Assembly (NCBI GenBank): GCA_963383645.1
Contig: OY726560.1
Location: forward strand, 65,168,323-65,232,322
Direction of reading: 5' to 3'
Source: Muscardinus avellanarius
Lineage: Eukaryota; Chordata; Mammalia; Rodentia; Gliridae
Length of the DNA stretch: 64,000 bases
Both the position numbers and the translations under genes were made by a program. Numbering within the stretch: position 1 is the first letter of the stretch; every line of letters begins with the position of its first letter. The notes under the pieces were generated by a model. The model was not told where the DNA came from, ran no database searches, and saw nothing but the letters and a program-made list of their open reading frames with translations. Of the stretch, positions 54,870 through 62,737 are shown piece after piece.

Positions 54870-55110
54870 TTCTCATCTGCGGAATCTGTGGATCTGATAA
54901 CACACTCATGATTATATACTGTCACAGGACACAGCTGACTTAAAAATAGAGAGATTATTCAGGTGGGTCTAATCTAATTACACAAGTCCTTAAAAAGAAA
55001 GGACCTTCTCTGGCTCGAAGCAAAAGGGGAAGTAAAAGAACCTGAGCTGAAGCAAGATTTAACACTCCACTGCTGGCCTGGAGATGCAAGGGTCATTGGA
55101 TAAAGAATAC
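54870..55110 (+). mobile_element. Possible MLT1-like MaLR LTR, truncated
   Basis: GAGATTATTCAGGTGGGTCTAATC, TTACACAAGTCCTTAAAAAGAAA and GGAGATGCAAGGGTCATTGG follow the middle of an MLT1-type LTR. The ERV lies just downstream. Confidence 0.45.
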
Positions 55111-55284
55111 AGGCCGCGTCCAGTAGCAGAGAGCAGGCCCCATCTGACAGGCAGCAAGGAAAGAGGGGAACCAGGTTCTTCCAACAACTTGACTAGGTTT
55201 GAAAGTAGGTCTTTCTTCAGACCTCCCAGATAAGGGCCCAGCATGGCTCATGTCTTGACTCAGCCTTATAAGACTCTAAACATA

Positions 55285-55575
55285 GAACCCTTTAAAAGGT
55301 TGATGGGCGTGTGTGTCCCCCAGTCGCATAGAGACACACGGAGATCCATAGTAGATATTATGGATGCCTTTATTCGTGGGAGATCGGCCTCCAGCCCCCG
55401 CATGGCCGCGGGGGCTGGTGGCGGGGGAAGAGTGCCTCCCTCCCCTCTCGGGCTCCTTTCTGAACTCTGCACTCTCTTCTTCCTCACCGGGAGGCCTGGT
55501 TCCCTCCCGGAATCGCAGAGCTCCACCTCCTAGCTTCCGGCCCTGCCCCCTGTGGGGCAGGGGCTACTTGAATTT
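55285..55575 (-). mobile_element. ERV 3' LTR, R-U5-like part
   Basis: A direct repeat of 59025-59305, roughly 90% identical by eye. Read on the minus strand it runs from GC-rich sequence to a polyadenylation signal AATAAA (complement of TTTATT at 55369-55374), then U5-like sequence ending near CCTTTTAAAGG. U3 probably continues to higher coordinates, but its edge is not identifiable because the other LTR lacks that part. Confidence 0.8.
55369..55374 (-). terminator. Poly(A) signal AATAAA in the ERV 3' LTR
   Basis: Complement of TTTATT, in the same position as in the 5' LTR (59099-59104). Confidence 0.75.
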
Positions 55576-56325
55576 CATCCCGACCTCTTTGACTAAGGGG
55601 TGCAGATGGGCGGTGTTTTGTTCATCTAACGACTTCCGGCTGAGAAGGGACGCCGTCAGTCAGTCAGTCAGGGCCCCAGGTCGGGAGAAACCGGGATCTG
55701 AGCCGCTGGAAGGGAGCAGGTGGCTGTGGTCGCAGCGAGAGTTGGAGGTTACCCTGGAGAGCTCGGTGACTGGTTTGCTTTGAGGAGACTAACAGGCAAG
55801 GTGCTATTAAAGAAAAAGAAAATTGTGAGAACGGAACCCAGGCTGGGCAGAAGCCCTTTTAGATGCAAGGCAGTCACTAGATCTACTAACTTAAATAGCA
55901 ACATTTTCCTGAGGAGGAACTCTACCGCCCCTTTAGCAGTTTTTCATTAGACCAGAGTTATTAATAGCAGCAACTTCCGAAGAAGACCCCACACCACTCT
56001 TTTCAGCATTGAGTGAGTATGGATTTGTCTGGTCAAACACCTGTTACTGCATTAGGAGCATCAGTTACCCATTTTAGAAGTTTAATACTTAGGCAATTTG
56101 GCATCCGAGGAGGGAGAGCACCATAGTATGTAAACAAGTGGACCTGCTAAAATATAAACATCAAAGAGAGTTATGTCAAGAGAAACAAAGTTCAGTGGAT
56201 CCCAACACCGTGCAAAAGAATTTGTTCTTGCCGTCATCACCCTGGACCGAGATTTGAGAAGGAAATTAAGGCCTGAAAGATCGAGCAGGCCACCAAAGAG
56301 GAAACTGGCTTACCCTGTACCTGTA
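55576..56325 (-). other. ERV interior between gag remnant and 3' LTR, unrecognised
   Basis: Expected to hold pol, env, polypurine tract and U3, but only about 750 bp are present and no protease, RT, integrase or envelope motif is readable. A TGAC tetranucleotide run lies at 55654-55670, similar to one in the leader at 57905-57922. A pyrimidine tract ending in TTTAATAG near 55800 (minus) is a possible splice acceptor. Confidence 0.5.
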
Positions 56326-56727
56326 GTTACCCTGGGCCAGCAAGGAAGATGGAGGAAGAAGGACGAGGGATTCCAGGAGCTGTCAGTCCTTGGTCAGACC
56401 AAATAGGGCCAGCGGCGGGTCTTTGTCCAGAAGGGTAGACCCCCTGTAGTGAGGTACCTGAGGTCCACCGCTTTTTAAAGGACACTCGCCTTTCCAATGG
56501 CCATTTACTCCACACCTGAAACAGGCTCCTGGAGATAGTTGTCTTTACTGTCATCCTCTCCTGGGTGGCGCTTGCCACCCAGAGGGCTGCCCTTCCTCCT
56601 CCGGCCTCAGGGCTGCTATCAGGGCTTGGGACTTTAAGTCTGCCATCTGACGAAGATAGAGAGTACACTCCACTTCGGCCTGTTCCTCTCTGGAATTAAA
56701 GACTTTAAATGCCATGTTCATCAAGTC
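56326..56727 (-). pseudogene. gag: Decayed gag 3' end with a nucleocapsid zinc knuckle
   Basis: Downstream of the gag stop, and in the same frame, the translation contains a CCHC zinc knuckle at 56482-56523 of the form CX2CX4HX4C (CFRCGVNGHWKGEC), which binds viral RNA during packaging. Two more stop codons (TGA and TAA) lie between the gag stop and the knuckle. A Glu/Arg-rich helix-like stretch before them would be the CA-NC link. It is a remnant: the frame is right but the reading is broken at three places. Confidence 0.8.
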
Positions 56728-57855
56728 TCAAACAGGAGTCTGCGGGCCATCCTCAGCTTTCTTTAGCTTTTTTCTTATGTCAGGAGCCGCTTGTCCAATG
56801 AAATGGGTGGTCAATATGATCGAGCCTGCCTCAGAGGATGGATCTAGACGGGTATAGCATGTAAGGGCCTCTTGCAACCAGTTAAGAAAAACTGCTGGGT
56901 TTTCATTTGGACCCTGGGTGATTTCCCTAAGCTTATCATAATCAACCGCCTTATGGGAAGCATCTCGCATACCATCAAGAAGACATTGTAGCATATAATT
57001 TCTAATTTCTATTCCCTCCTTTACATTATAATTCCAGTGGGGCTCCTCAGATGGAACTGCAGCTGCACCGATAGGAAGCCCCAGATCTGTTAAATGAGTC
57101 TGGTCAGCCCTCTCTCTGGCTGCCTTCAGGATCCGATCACGTTCGTCTGGAGTTAGAGAAGAGGTTAGAATGACATGCAAATCCCTCCAAGTTAAGTCAT
57201 ATGCCTGCACAATATGTTGGAATTCCTTGATAAAACCAGAAGGATTGGTAGAAAAGGACCCCAGTCTCTTTTCCAGTTGAGTGAGGTCTGGAAGGGAAAA
57301 AGGGACATGGACCCGGACCACCCCTTCTGCCCCAGCCACTTCGCGAAGTGGGGCCAGGAGAGAGGAAGATGGGGCTTGTAACCCAGCTGGGTCAGACCCC
57401 AGCATACCCCGGGCAGGAGTAGAGCCGGTAGAGGGAGAAAAGAGAAAATACAGCCGCCAGAAGGGCTGTACATACTTGAGGTCACACCATTTTGCTGACC
57501 GCGTGCAAAATTCACTGAGGGCCATCAGCGTCCTAGGATCTAGCATGCCCATGGGAGGCCATCGAAAGTTATTGGTTAGGTCATATGTCGGCCAGACCTT
57601 AGTGCAGAGGGACACGAGTCTTTCAGGGGACAGTTCCCCAGAGAATCCCAAAGCCTGCAGATTAGTCAACACACGGCCCAGTGGAGACTGAGAGTCAATC
57701 TCAATCTTTGATGGCTGACTTCCCCCCATTACTTGTAAGTGGGTAAGAACAAAGGCAGCTATCCCCAGCGTCCCAGGGCCCTGCCTAGTTCGGTAATACA
57801 GATCAGGTATGCCAGAGAGAAGACGTCTCTTTTCTCTTTTACACCACTCAGTCAT
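56728..57855 (-). CDS. gag: ERV gag open reading frame: matrix and capsid, 375 codons
   Basis: Class I (gammaretrovirus-like) Gag, the structural polyprotein of the virus core. The first 42 codons look like an upstream extension. The likely native start is Met43 (57729-57727): it has G at -3 and +4 and begins MGGSQPSK, a good N-myristoylation signal. Matrix is about 43-150 (GRVLTNLQALGFSGELSPER, TKVWPTYDL). A Ser/Pro-rich p12-like linker follows at about 150-195. Capsid starts near VPFSLPDLTQLEKRLG; QGPNENPAVFLNWLQEAL is the major-homology-like motif. The frame ends in TGA at 56728-56730 before nucleocapsid, so it is truncated. Upstream lie the GC-rich leader and a PBS. Confidence 0.88.
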   Translation of the reverse strand: MTEWCKREKRRLLSGIPDLYYRTRQGPGTLGIAAFVLTHLQVMGGSQPSKIEIDSQSPLGRVLTNLQALGFSGELSPERLVSLCTKVWPTYDLTNNFRWPPMGMLDPRTLMALSEFCTRSAKWCDLKYVQPFWRLYFLFSPSTGSTPARGMLGSDPAGLQAPSSSLLAPLREVAGAEGVVRVHVPFSLPDLTQLEKRLGSFSTNPSGFIKEFQHIVQAYDLTWRDLHVILTSSLTPDERDRILKAARERADQTHLTDLGLPIGAAAVPSEEPHWNYNVKEGIEIRNYMLQCLLDGMRDASHKAVDYDKLREITQGPNENPAVFLNWLQEALTCYTRLDPSSEAGSIILTTHFIGQAAPDIRKKLKKAEDGPQTPV

Positions 57856-58003
57856 CCTGAACGATCAGAGAACTGGAGGATACCGGTATACCGGGTTTAA
57901 TAGCAGTCAGTCAGTCAGTCAGAATCCTCCGAGTTAGGCAGAACCCACTTACTCCCCTTAAGAGGAAGCTTACTGCTGAGAGAGGCTGCTGTGGAGATCT
58001 GGC

Positions 58004-58270
58004 CTGAAGATGGCTGCGAAAAGTTTTTTAAAAATGGCCGCCGACTCCTAGGATTGGTTAGGAGTGGAAACTGGGAGGGATTAAAAATGGCGGGGCCTCC
58101 AGTGAGGCCATGAGGTGGGAGGGGTTAAGGATGGCGGACCTCCAGTGAGGCCATGAGGTAGGAGGGGTTAAGGATGGCAGACCTCCAGTGAGGCCATGAG
58201 GTAGGAGGGGTTACAGTGGGGCCAAGATGGTGGCCCCCCAGTGATTACACGTGGGCCAAAGATGGCTGGC
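58004..58270 (-). promoter_or_regulatory. Cluster of YY1-like motifs
   Basis: On the plus strand, ATGG cores in YY1-like context at 58010 (AAGATGGCTGC), 58034 (AAAATGGCCGC), 58087 (AAAATGGCGGG), 58131 (AGGATGGCGGA), 58174, 58227 (AAGATGGTGGC) and 58262 (AAGATGGCTGG). YY1 binds AAGATGGCGGC-type sites; binding here is inferred. Confidence 0.6.
58084..58213 (-). repeat. 43-bp tandem repeat, three copies, in the ERV leader
   Basis: Units begin near 58084, 58128 and 58171 (spacing 44 and 43 bp). Each contains ATGGC, CCTCCAGTGAGGCCATGAGG and GGAGGGGTTA on the plus strand. A weaker partial fourth unit lies at 58030-58080. Confidence 0.92.
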
Positions 58271-58299
58271 CAAAGCTTGCGGCCTCCCCCCCACAGGCT

Positions 58300-58960
58300 G
58301 CTTACTGGAATGGCTGGGCCCGGGCAGCGGGGGTGGGCAGGCAGAGGGTGAAGGGCGCGATCAGCAGAGAGCCGGTGCAGGGGCCTGCGCCATCTGGCAG
58401 GCAGGGGCGGGCGGGTCTAAGCAACGCCAGGTACAGAGAAGGCATGTGCGGCACAGGCTGGACTTGGCGGGCCGAGGGCCGTTTAGCAGAGTGGCGGCGA
58501 TAAGCAGCACAGTCTGGAACGGTGGGGTCCGCGGGGCGGGCGCGGTAGTCTGCTGGGCCGCGGGCCTGTCCCGGTGATGGGAGCGGCACGCCGGCAGCGC
58601 AGGCCCATCCTGGGGTCCGCGGGCGCGCGCGCGGCGGTGCAAGCGCCCAGAGTGGCGTGGGCGCAGCTTGGGCCGCGGGCGCGGCGCCAGGCGCAGAGAA
58701 AGCATAGGCGCGCGGGGCGGGGGTCCACGAGCGGCGTGGTCCCGTCCCGGTGGTGGCGGGAGTGGCGCATCAGCGCAGGCCCATCCAGGCGGCGGGCAGC
58801 TCGGGCCGCAGGTGTGTCGCGGGCGGGCGGCGCGGCACGGCCCATCCCAGCGGAGGCGGGCGGCGCCGTCTCGTCCTGGAGGCGCCGTGTATCTTCTTTC
58901 AGCTTTTTGCAGAAGCTGGCGGGGCGGGCGGGCGGGCGGGCGGGCGCGCAGAGGCTGCAC
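58300..58960. repeat. CpG-dense region with degenerate internal repeats
   Basis: GCGCAGGCCCATCC occurs at 58597 and 58773 (176 bp apart). GTCCCGGTG-ATGG/GTGG blocks lie near 58568 and 58744, also 176 bp apart. GCCAGGCGCAGAGAAAGCAT at about 58686 has a relative near 58426. A (GGGC)n run lies at 58921-58946. It has CpG-island-like composition. Confidence 0.75.
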
Positions 58961-59004
58961 ATGTAGTTACATAAGCTGAGATCCAAACCAAGTCCCATAA
59001 GTCC

Positions 59005-59024
59005 GATACGGGTCTTCGACACCA
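59005..59024 (-). other. ERV primer binding site, tRNA-Phe-like
   Basis: On the minus strand, directly after the LTR end: TGGTGTCGAAGACCCGTATC. The complement of a vertebrate tRNA-Phe 3' end begins TGGTGCCGAAACCCGGGATC; the two agree apart from a few substitutions and one offset. Position between U5 and leader fits a primer site. Confidence 0.65.
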
Positions 59025-59305
59025 ATATAAAAGGTTTTTGTCGAGTCCCCTTGGCGCATAGATACACGCGGAGATCCATAGTCGGTATTAAGGATGTCTT
59101 TATTCGTGGGAGGTCAGCCTCCAGCCCCCGCGTGGCCGCGGGGGCTGGTGGCGGGTGGGGGGCGAGTGCGTCCCTCCCTCTCGGGCTCCTCTCCGAACTC
59201 TCTTCTTCCTGACCAGGAGGCCTGGTTCCCTCCCGGAATCGCAGAGCTCCACCTCCTAGCTTCCGGCCCTGCCCCCTGTGGGGCAGGGGCTACTCGAACC
59301 TTTCA
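59025..59305 (-). mobile_element. ERV 5' LTR, R-U5-like part, U3 missing
   Basis: Homology with the 3' LTR stops abruptly at 59305 (CTACTCGAA), beyond which the two flanks differ. It includes the AATAAA signal (complement of 59099-59104) and U5 up to the primer binding site. The missing U3 means promoter elements are absent on this side. Confidence 0.8.
59099..59104 (-). terminator. Poly(A) signal AATAAA in the ERV 5' LTR
   Basis: Complement of TTTATT, in the same context as in the 3' LTR. Confidence 0.7.
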
Positions 59306-59548
59306 CCCTTAAGCCCTTCTAGATTCTGTTTTACAGAACTGTAAGGAAAGAAATGGGCTTTGTGTCAAGTCTTAAAATTTGTTATGCAAAAATATAAAAC
59401 TCATATGCTAAGCCGGGCATAGTGGCGAACGCTTGTAATCCCAGCATTTGGGAGGCTGAGACAGGAGGATCTGGGTTCGTGGAGAGCCACAGCTACTTAG
59501 TGAGGCTCTTTGCAACTCAGTGAGACCCTATTTCAAAATAAAGAATAA

Positions 59549-59757
59549 AGCCGGGCATGGTGGCACATGCTTGTAATCCCTGCGCTTGGGAGGCTGAGAC
59601 AGGAGGATCGCACAGGTTCGAGGCCAGCCTCAGCTGCTTAGTGAGACCCTATTAGCAACTTAGTGAGACCCTGTTTCCAAAAAAAGTATAAAACAGGTTT
59701 GAGGGTATAGCCCAGAGGTAGAAAGCCTCTGGGTTTCATTCCCAGTACCACAAAAAA
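59549..59757 (+). mobile_element. B1-dID-type SINE nested in an older one
   Basis: GCCGGGCATGGTGGCACATG, CCTGCGCTTGGGAGGCTGAG, GGGTATAGCCCAGAGGTAGA and TTCATTCCCAGTACC, followed by the GA array grown from its tail. Confidence 0.9.
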
Positions 59758-59761
59758 CAAA

Positions 59762-59818
<57 letters not shown>

Positions 59819-59866
59819 AGGGAGGGAGGGAGGAAGGGAGGAAGGAAGGAAGAAGGAAGGAAGGAG
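59762..59866 (+). repeat. (GA)n(GGGA)n(GGAA)n purine tract
   Basis: About 100 purine-only bases, changing from GA to GGGA to GGAA units. Confidence 0.97.
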
Positions 59867-59956
59867 CTCGGCTGGGGGTATATTTTGGCAATGCCCCTGG
59901 GTTCCATGCCCAGTACCACAAAAACCAACCAACAAGCAAAAACTCATATGCTGCTG

Positions 59957-59958
<2 letters not shown>

Positions 59959-59992
<34 letters not shown>
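59959..59992 (+). repeat. (GT)n microsatellite
   Basis: About 17 GT units. Confidence 0.97.
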
Positions 59993-59994
<2 letters not shown>

Positions 59995-60150
59995 TGAACC
60001 CAGGGACATTCATTTTACCAGCCAATTTTTTTTTTAAATACAGTTTGGCTAAGTTGCTGAAGGCCTCCATAAATTGCTGAGGCTGGTTTCAAACCTATGA
60101 TCCTCCTGTCTCAGCCTTCCAAGTACTGGGATTACAGGCATATGCATATC
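59993..60150 (-). mobile_element. B1-dID-type SINE
   Basis: ATTGAACCCAGGGACATTCA, GTTGCTGAGGCTGGTTTCAAACC-like block near 60075 and CTGGGATTACAGGCATATGC, in reverse. Confidence 0.85.
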
Positions 60151-60151
60151 G

Positions 60152-60735
60152 TTTAAGCTGATAAATATTGGAGTAACGTGTTACAAAACAAGACATAATG
60201 AATGCAGATAGGATTTCTGTGATGTCTTCTCACCAAACCTGCACCCGATTAATTGAAAACTCAACCTGCTGTGCCTTGCTTGTTCCTTCTTACCAGAGGG
60301 GCCAGTGGTCCTCATGCCATTGCCTGGGGCCAGCTGAGAAATGTTTGCTGTTGCTGCCTTCTCTCCTCCTCTGACTTCCTCACATCCTGCCTTCAGGGTT
60401 TCTACTCAGATCACTTGTAGGAGGACTCAAGACCAACTTCAGCCTGGGGTTTTGGTCCTGGGAAAATAGTTCTTCCCTGTTCTGGGTGGGAAGGTGACTC
60501 CCTTTTACTGTAGGGATCTCCTCCTGGTCCGCCTTGATGGTGGGCGGCCTGGCCCTCCTCATTAGATCTTTCCAGATGTGCATAGGGTACCAAACACCCA
60601 TGGCACATGCCTCACTCTCTGAATGGTACTTCTACTCACTTGAGCTAACACCTCCATTCACCCATAGCAAGAGAAGGTAACACACAGTTGTTGACAACCC
60701 TTATCAAGAAAACCAACTCCTGCCTTCAGCTTTCT
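60152..60735. other. Unassigned; C/T-rich central part
   Basis: 60380-60608 is open in two minus frames (65 and 73 codons). I do not recognise either product and see no exon boundaries that would support one. Confidence 0.35.
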
Positions 60736-60737
60736 AC

Positions 60738-60945
60738 TTTTTTTGTGTAGTACTGGGTATCGAACCCAGGGGCATTCTACCTCCAAGCTATACCCTCAAC
60801 CCAAATTTTATTCTTTATTTTGAAACAGGGTCTCACTAAATTGCAGAGGGTCTCACTAAGTAGCTGAGGCTGGCCCATGATCTTCTTGTCTCAGCCTTCC
60901 AAGTACTGGGATTACAAGCATGCACCACCATGCCCAGCTAGCTTC
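60738..60945 (-). mobile_element. B1-dID-type SINE
   Basis: GTACTGGGTATCGAACCCAG, ATTTTGAAACAGGGTCTCAC and GATTACAAGCATGCACCACC, in reverse. Confidence 0.92.
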
Positions 60946-60949
60946 CTAC

Positions 60950-62080
60950 TTTTAGAAGTTATGGTGGACACACCACTCACTGATACTGATTAAGTCAGCA
61001 TCAGACTTTTAGCAAGTCCTATGTAACAACACTGATTGCTATGTTTTTTCTCTTTTTATCCCCTAGGGGACTCTGCTAAAGTTAGTCAACATTAAAAGAT
61101 ATCATTACCATCCTATTATAAACAATATTAAAAGAAGCCTTCTTATCTAAGGATGAAATGGAGATACAATTCATTCAAGTTTGGGCTTTGGGTAAATTTC
61201 TTGGCATGATATCAGAGAGCTCTAATACATAACAGGACCTGTAAATAGTACAGGAACATTGTACCAAACATATTTTATAGTTCTGCACCCAATTATTGGC
61301 AATATATTAAACTGTGTAGAATATTTCTTGGTTTCCAATAGACTTAGGTCGCATACTATGTCCATGGCCAAATAGCACACTGGTATCATTATCGATGGTA
61401 TGTTTGGAGGAAATCACTGCACGTGACTCTTGTGCTTGATTATCAACATTCATTCCACCCAGGTGACTGACTGAAGCCAGTCATGGGAACTCCATTCCCT
61501 TTTGCCAGCGAGCTCCTGCAAGAGCAGATGACCACCGAAACATGAGAGGAGTCTGGAGAGGCTTCTTGGTAACACTTCCCTGTATTTAATATTGCATTGG
61601 AATGACACAATATATATTTATAGACAGCTGTATTGCTACCATCCTGAAAATGGACCAAACCTACAGATGTCTAAAAAAGAACAGAGCGATCCTGGATTCT
61701 TGATGACATCACTGAATCAATCAAACTTCAGGCTGGCTTTGTCCCTGGGCTTCCTCTTATGTGAAATAATGATTAGCAGCTCTACAGTTTAAGCCTATTA
61801 TAATCAAGGTGTTTATTACTTGCAGCAAAAACCATTCTGCTGATTGCACATTTTAAGCACCAATAAAACTCAGATCTGAAAAAAGACTGCTTATGGTTAA
61901 ATTTATGCAGGCATCCCTAGGAAGAAAATCAGAGGATTTAAGACAAACTTAGAATGGATAGCAGGCCTACTTTTAGATTGGTTCTTATGAAAAGACTATT
62001 CTGGTACCCAAATCAAGATGTCAGACAAGATCTAGGACAGAAGTAAATAAGTAGGAAATATTAGAGTCAGAATTTGGAGG
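60950..62080. other. Unassigned 1.1-kb stretch
   Basis: No gene or confident repeat. Minus frame 61443-61658 and plus frame 61592-61792 have no recognisable domain. Confidence 0.4.
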
Positions 62081-62082
62081 CA

Positions 62083-62335
62083 AGCAGGGCGTGGTGGCAC
62101 ACGCTTGTAATCCTAGCATTTGGGAGGCTGAGACAGGAGAATCTGGGTTCGCAGACAGCCTCAGCTACTTAGTGAGGCCCTTTGCAATTCAGTGAGACAC
62201 TGTTTCAAAATAAAGAATACAAAATAGGGCTGGGGTTGTAGCTTTGAGGTAGAGTACCCCTAGGTTCCATCCTCAGTACTGCAAAATAAATAAATAAATA
62301 AATAAGTAAGTAAATAAATAAATAAGAAAGAAAGA
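62083..62335 (+). mobile_element. B1-dID-type SINE with (AAAT)n tail
   Basis: GCAGGGCGTGGTGGCACACG, TACTTAGTGAGGCCCTTTGC, GGTTGTAGCTTTGAGGTAGA and TTCCATCCTCAGTACTGC, followed by an AAAT/AAGT array at 62286-62335. Confidence 0.92.
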
Positions 62336-62514
62336 ACTTGGAGTCAGAGTTTGCTTTTCTGCATTTCCAAAACTATCACCTCAAGCTATGGCAAATGCCA
62401 TCATAGAGAGGTGAAAGCAGTAGACCAAGAGAGTTGTTGAACCAGGAAAGGCTGAAATGCTCTGCATCTTATATAAATAATATATGCTATTGTTTAACTC
62501 ATTGAGTGGCAGAT

Positions 62515-62735
62515 ACTTTTTTTTCAAACTGGGACTTGAACCCAGGGAAATTATACCTGCAAGATATGGCCCCAGCCCTTTTTTTGTTGTTGTTGTTTTG
62601 TTTTGTTTTGAAACAAGGCCTTGTTGGGTTTCTGAGAGTCTTCCTAAGTTGCTTAGGCTGGTCTCAGACCTGCAATCTTCCTGTCTCAGCCTCCGAATGA
62701 CTGGGATTACAGGTGTACACCACCATGCCCCGTGG
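62515..62735 (-). mobile_element. B1-dID-type SINE with TTG insert
   Basis: ACTTGAACCCAGGGAAATTA, a TTTTTTTGTTGTTGTTGTTTTG linker expansion, then CTGTCTCAGCCTCCGAATG and ATTACAGGTGTACACCACC, in reverse. Confidence 0.88.
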
Positions 62736-62737
62736 TA

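Larger units (their letters stand above)
57856..58980 (-). other. ERV 5' leader
   Basis: The region between the primer binding site and gag. From the gag side: a TGAC run (57905-57922), a segment with YY1-like ATGG motifs, a 43-bp tandem repeat, then a very GC-rich, CpG-dense repetitive segment (58300-58960). It should hold the packaging signal and any splice donor, neither of which I can place. Long open frames here on both strands reflect GC content only. Confidence 0.65.
59411..59930 (+). mobile_element. B1-dID-type SINE split by a younger SINE and microsatellites
   Basis: Left half at 59411-59545 (AGCCGGGCATAGTGGCGAAC to TATTTCAAAATAAAG); right half at 59868-59930 (GGCTGGGGGTATATTTTGGC, TTCCATGCCCAGTACC). 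Confidence 0.85.

Noticed and set aside
58084..58213. CRISPR-like array
   Set aside because: The three 43-bp units are directly abutting with no spacers, in a mammalian ERV leader.
58361..59079. Long minus-strand frames of 198-199 codons, and plus frames up to 130 codons, in the GC-rich block
   Set aside because: All frames are open because stop codons are rare at this GC content. The products are Arg/Ala/Pro-rich with no domain, and the block is ERV leader.
60380..60608. Two overlapping minus frames rich in Pro, Glu and Gln, suggesting a pseudogene
   Set aside because: I cannot recognise a parent gene in either frame, so I left it unassigned instead of naming one.
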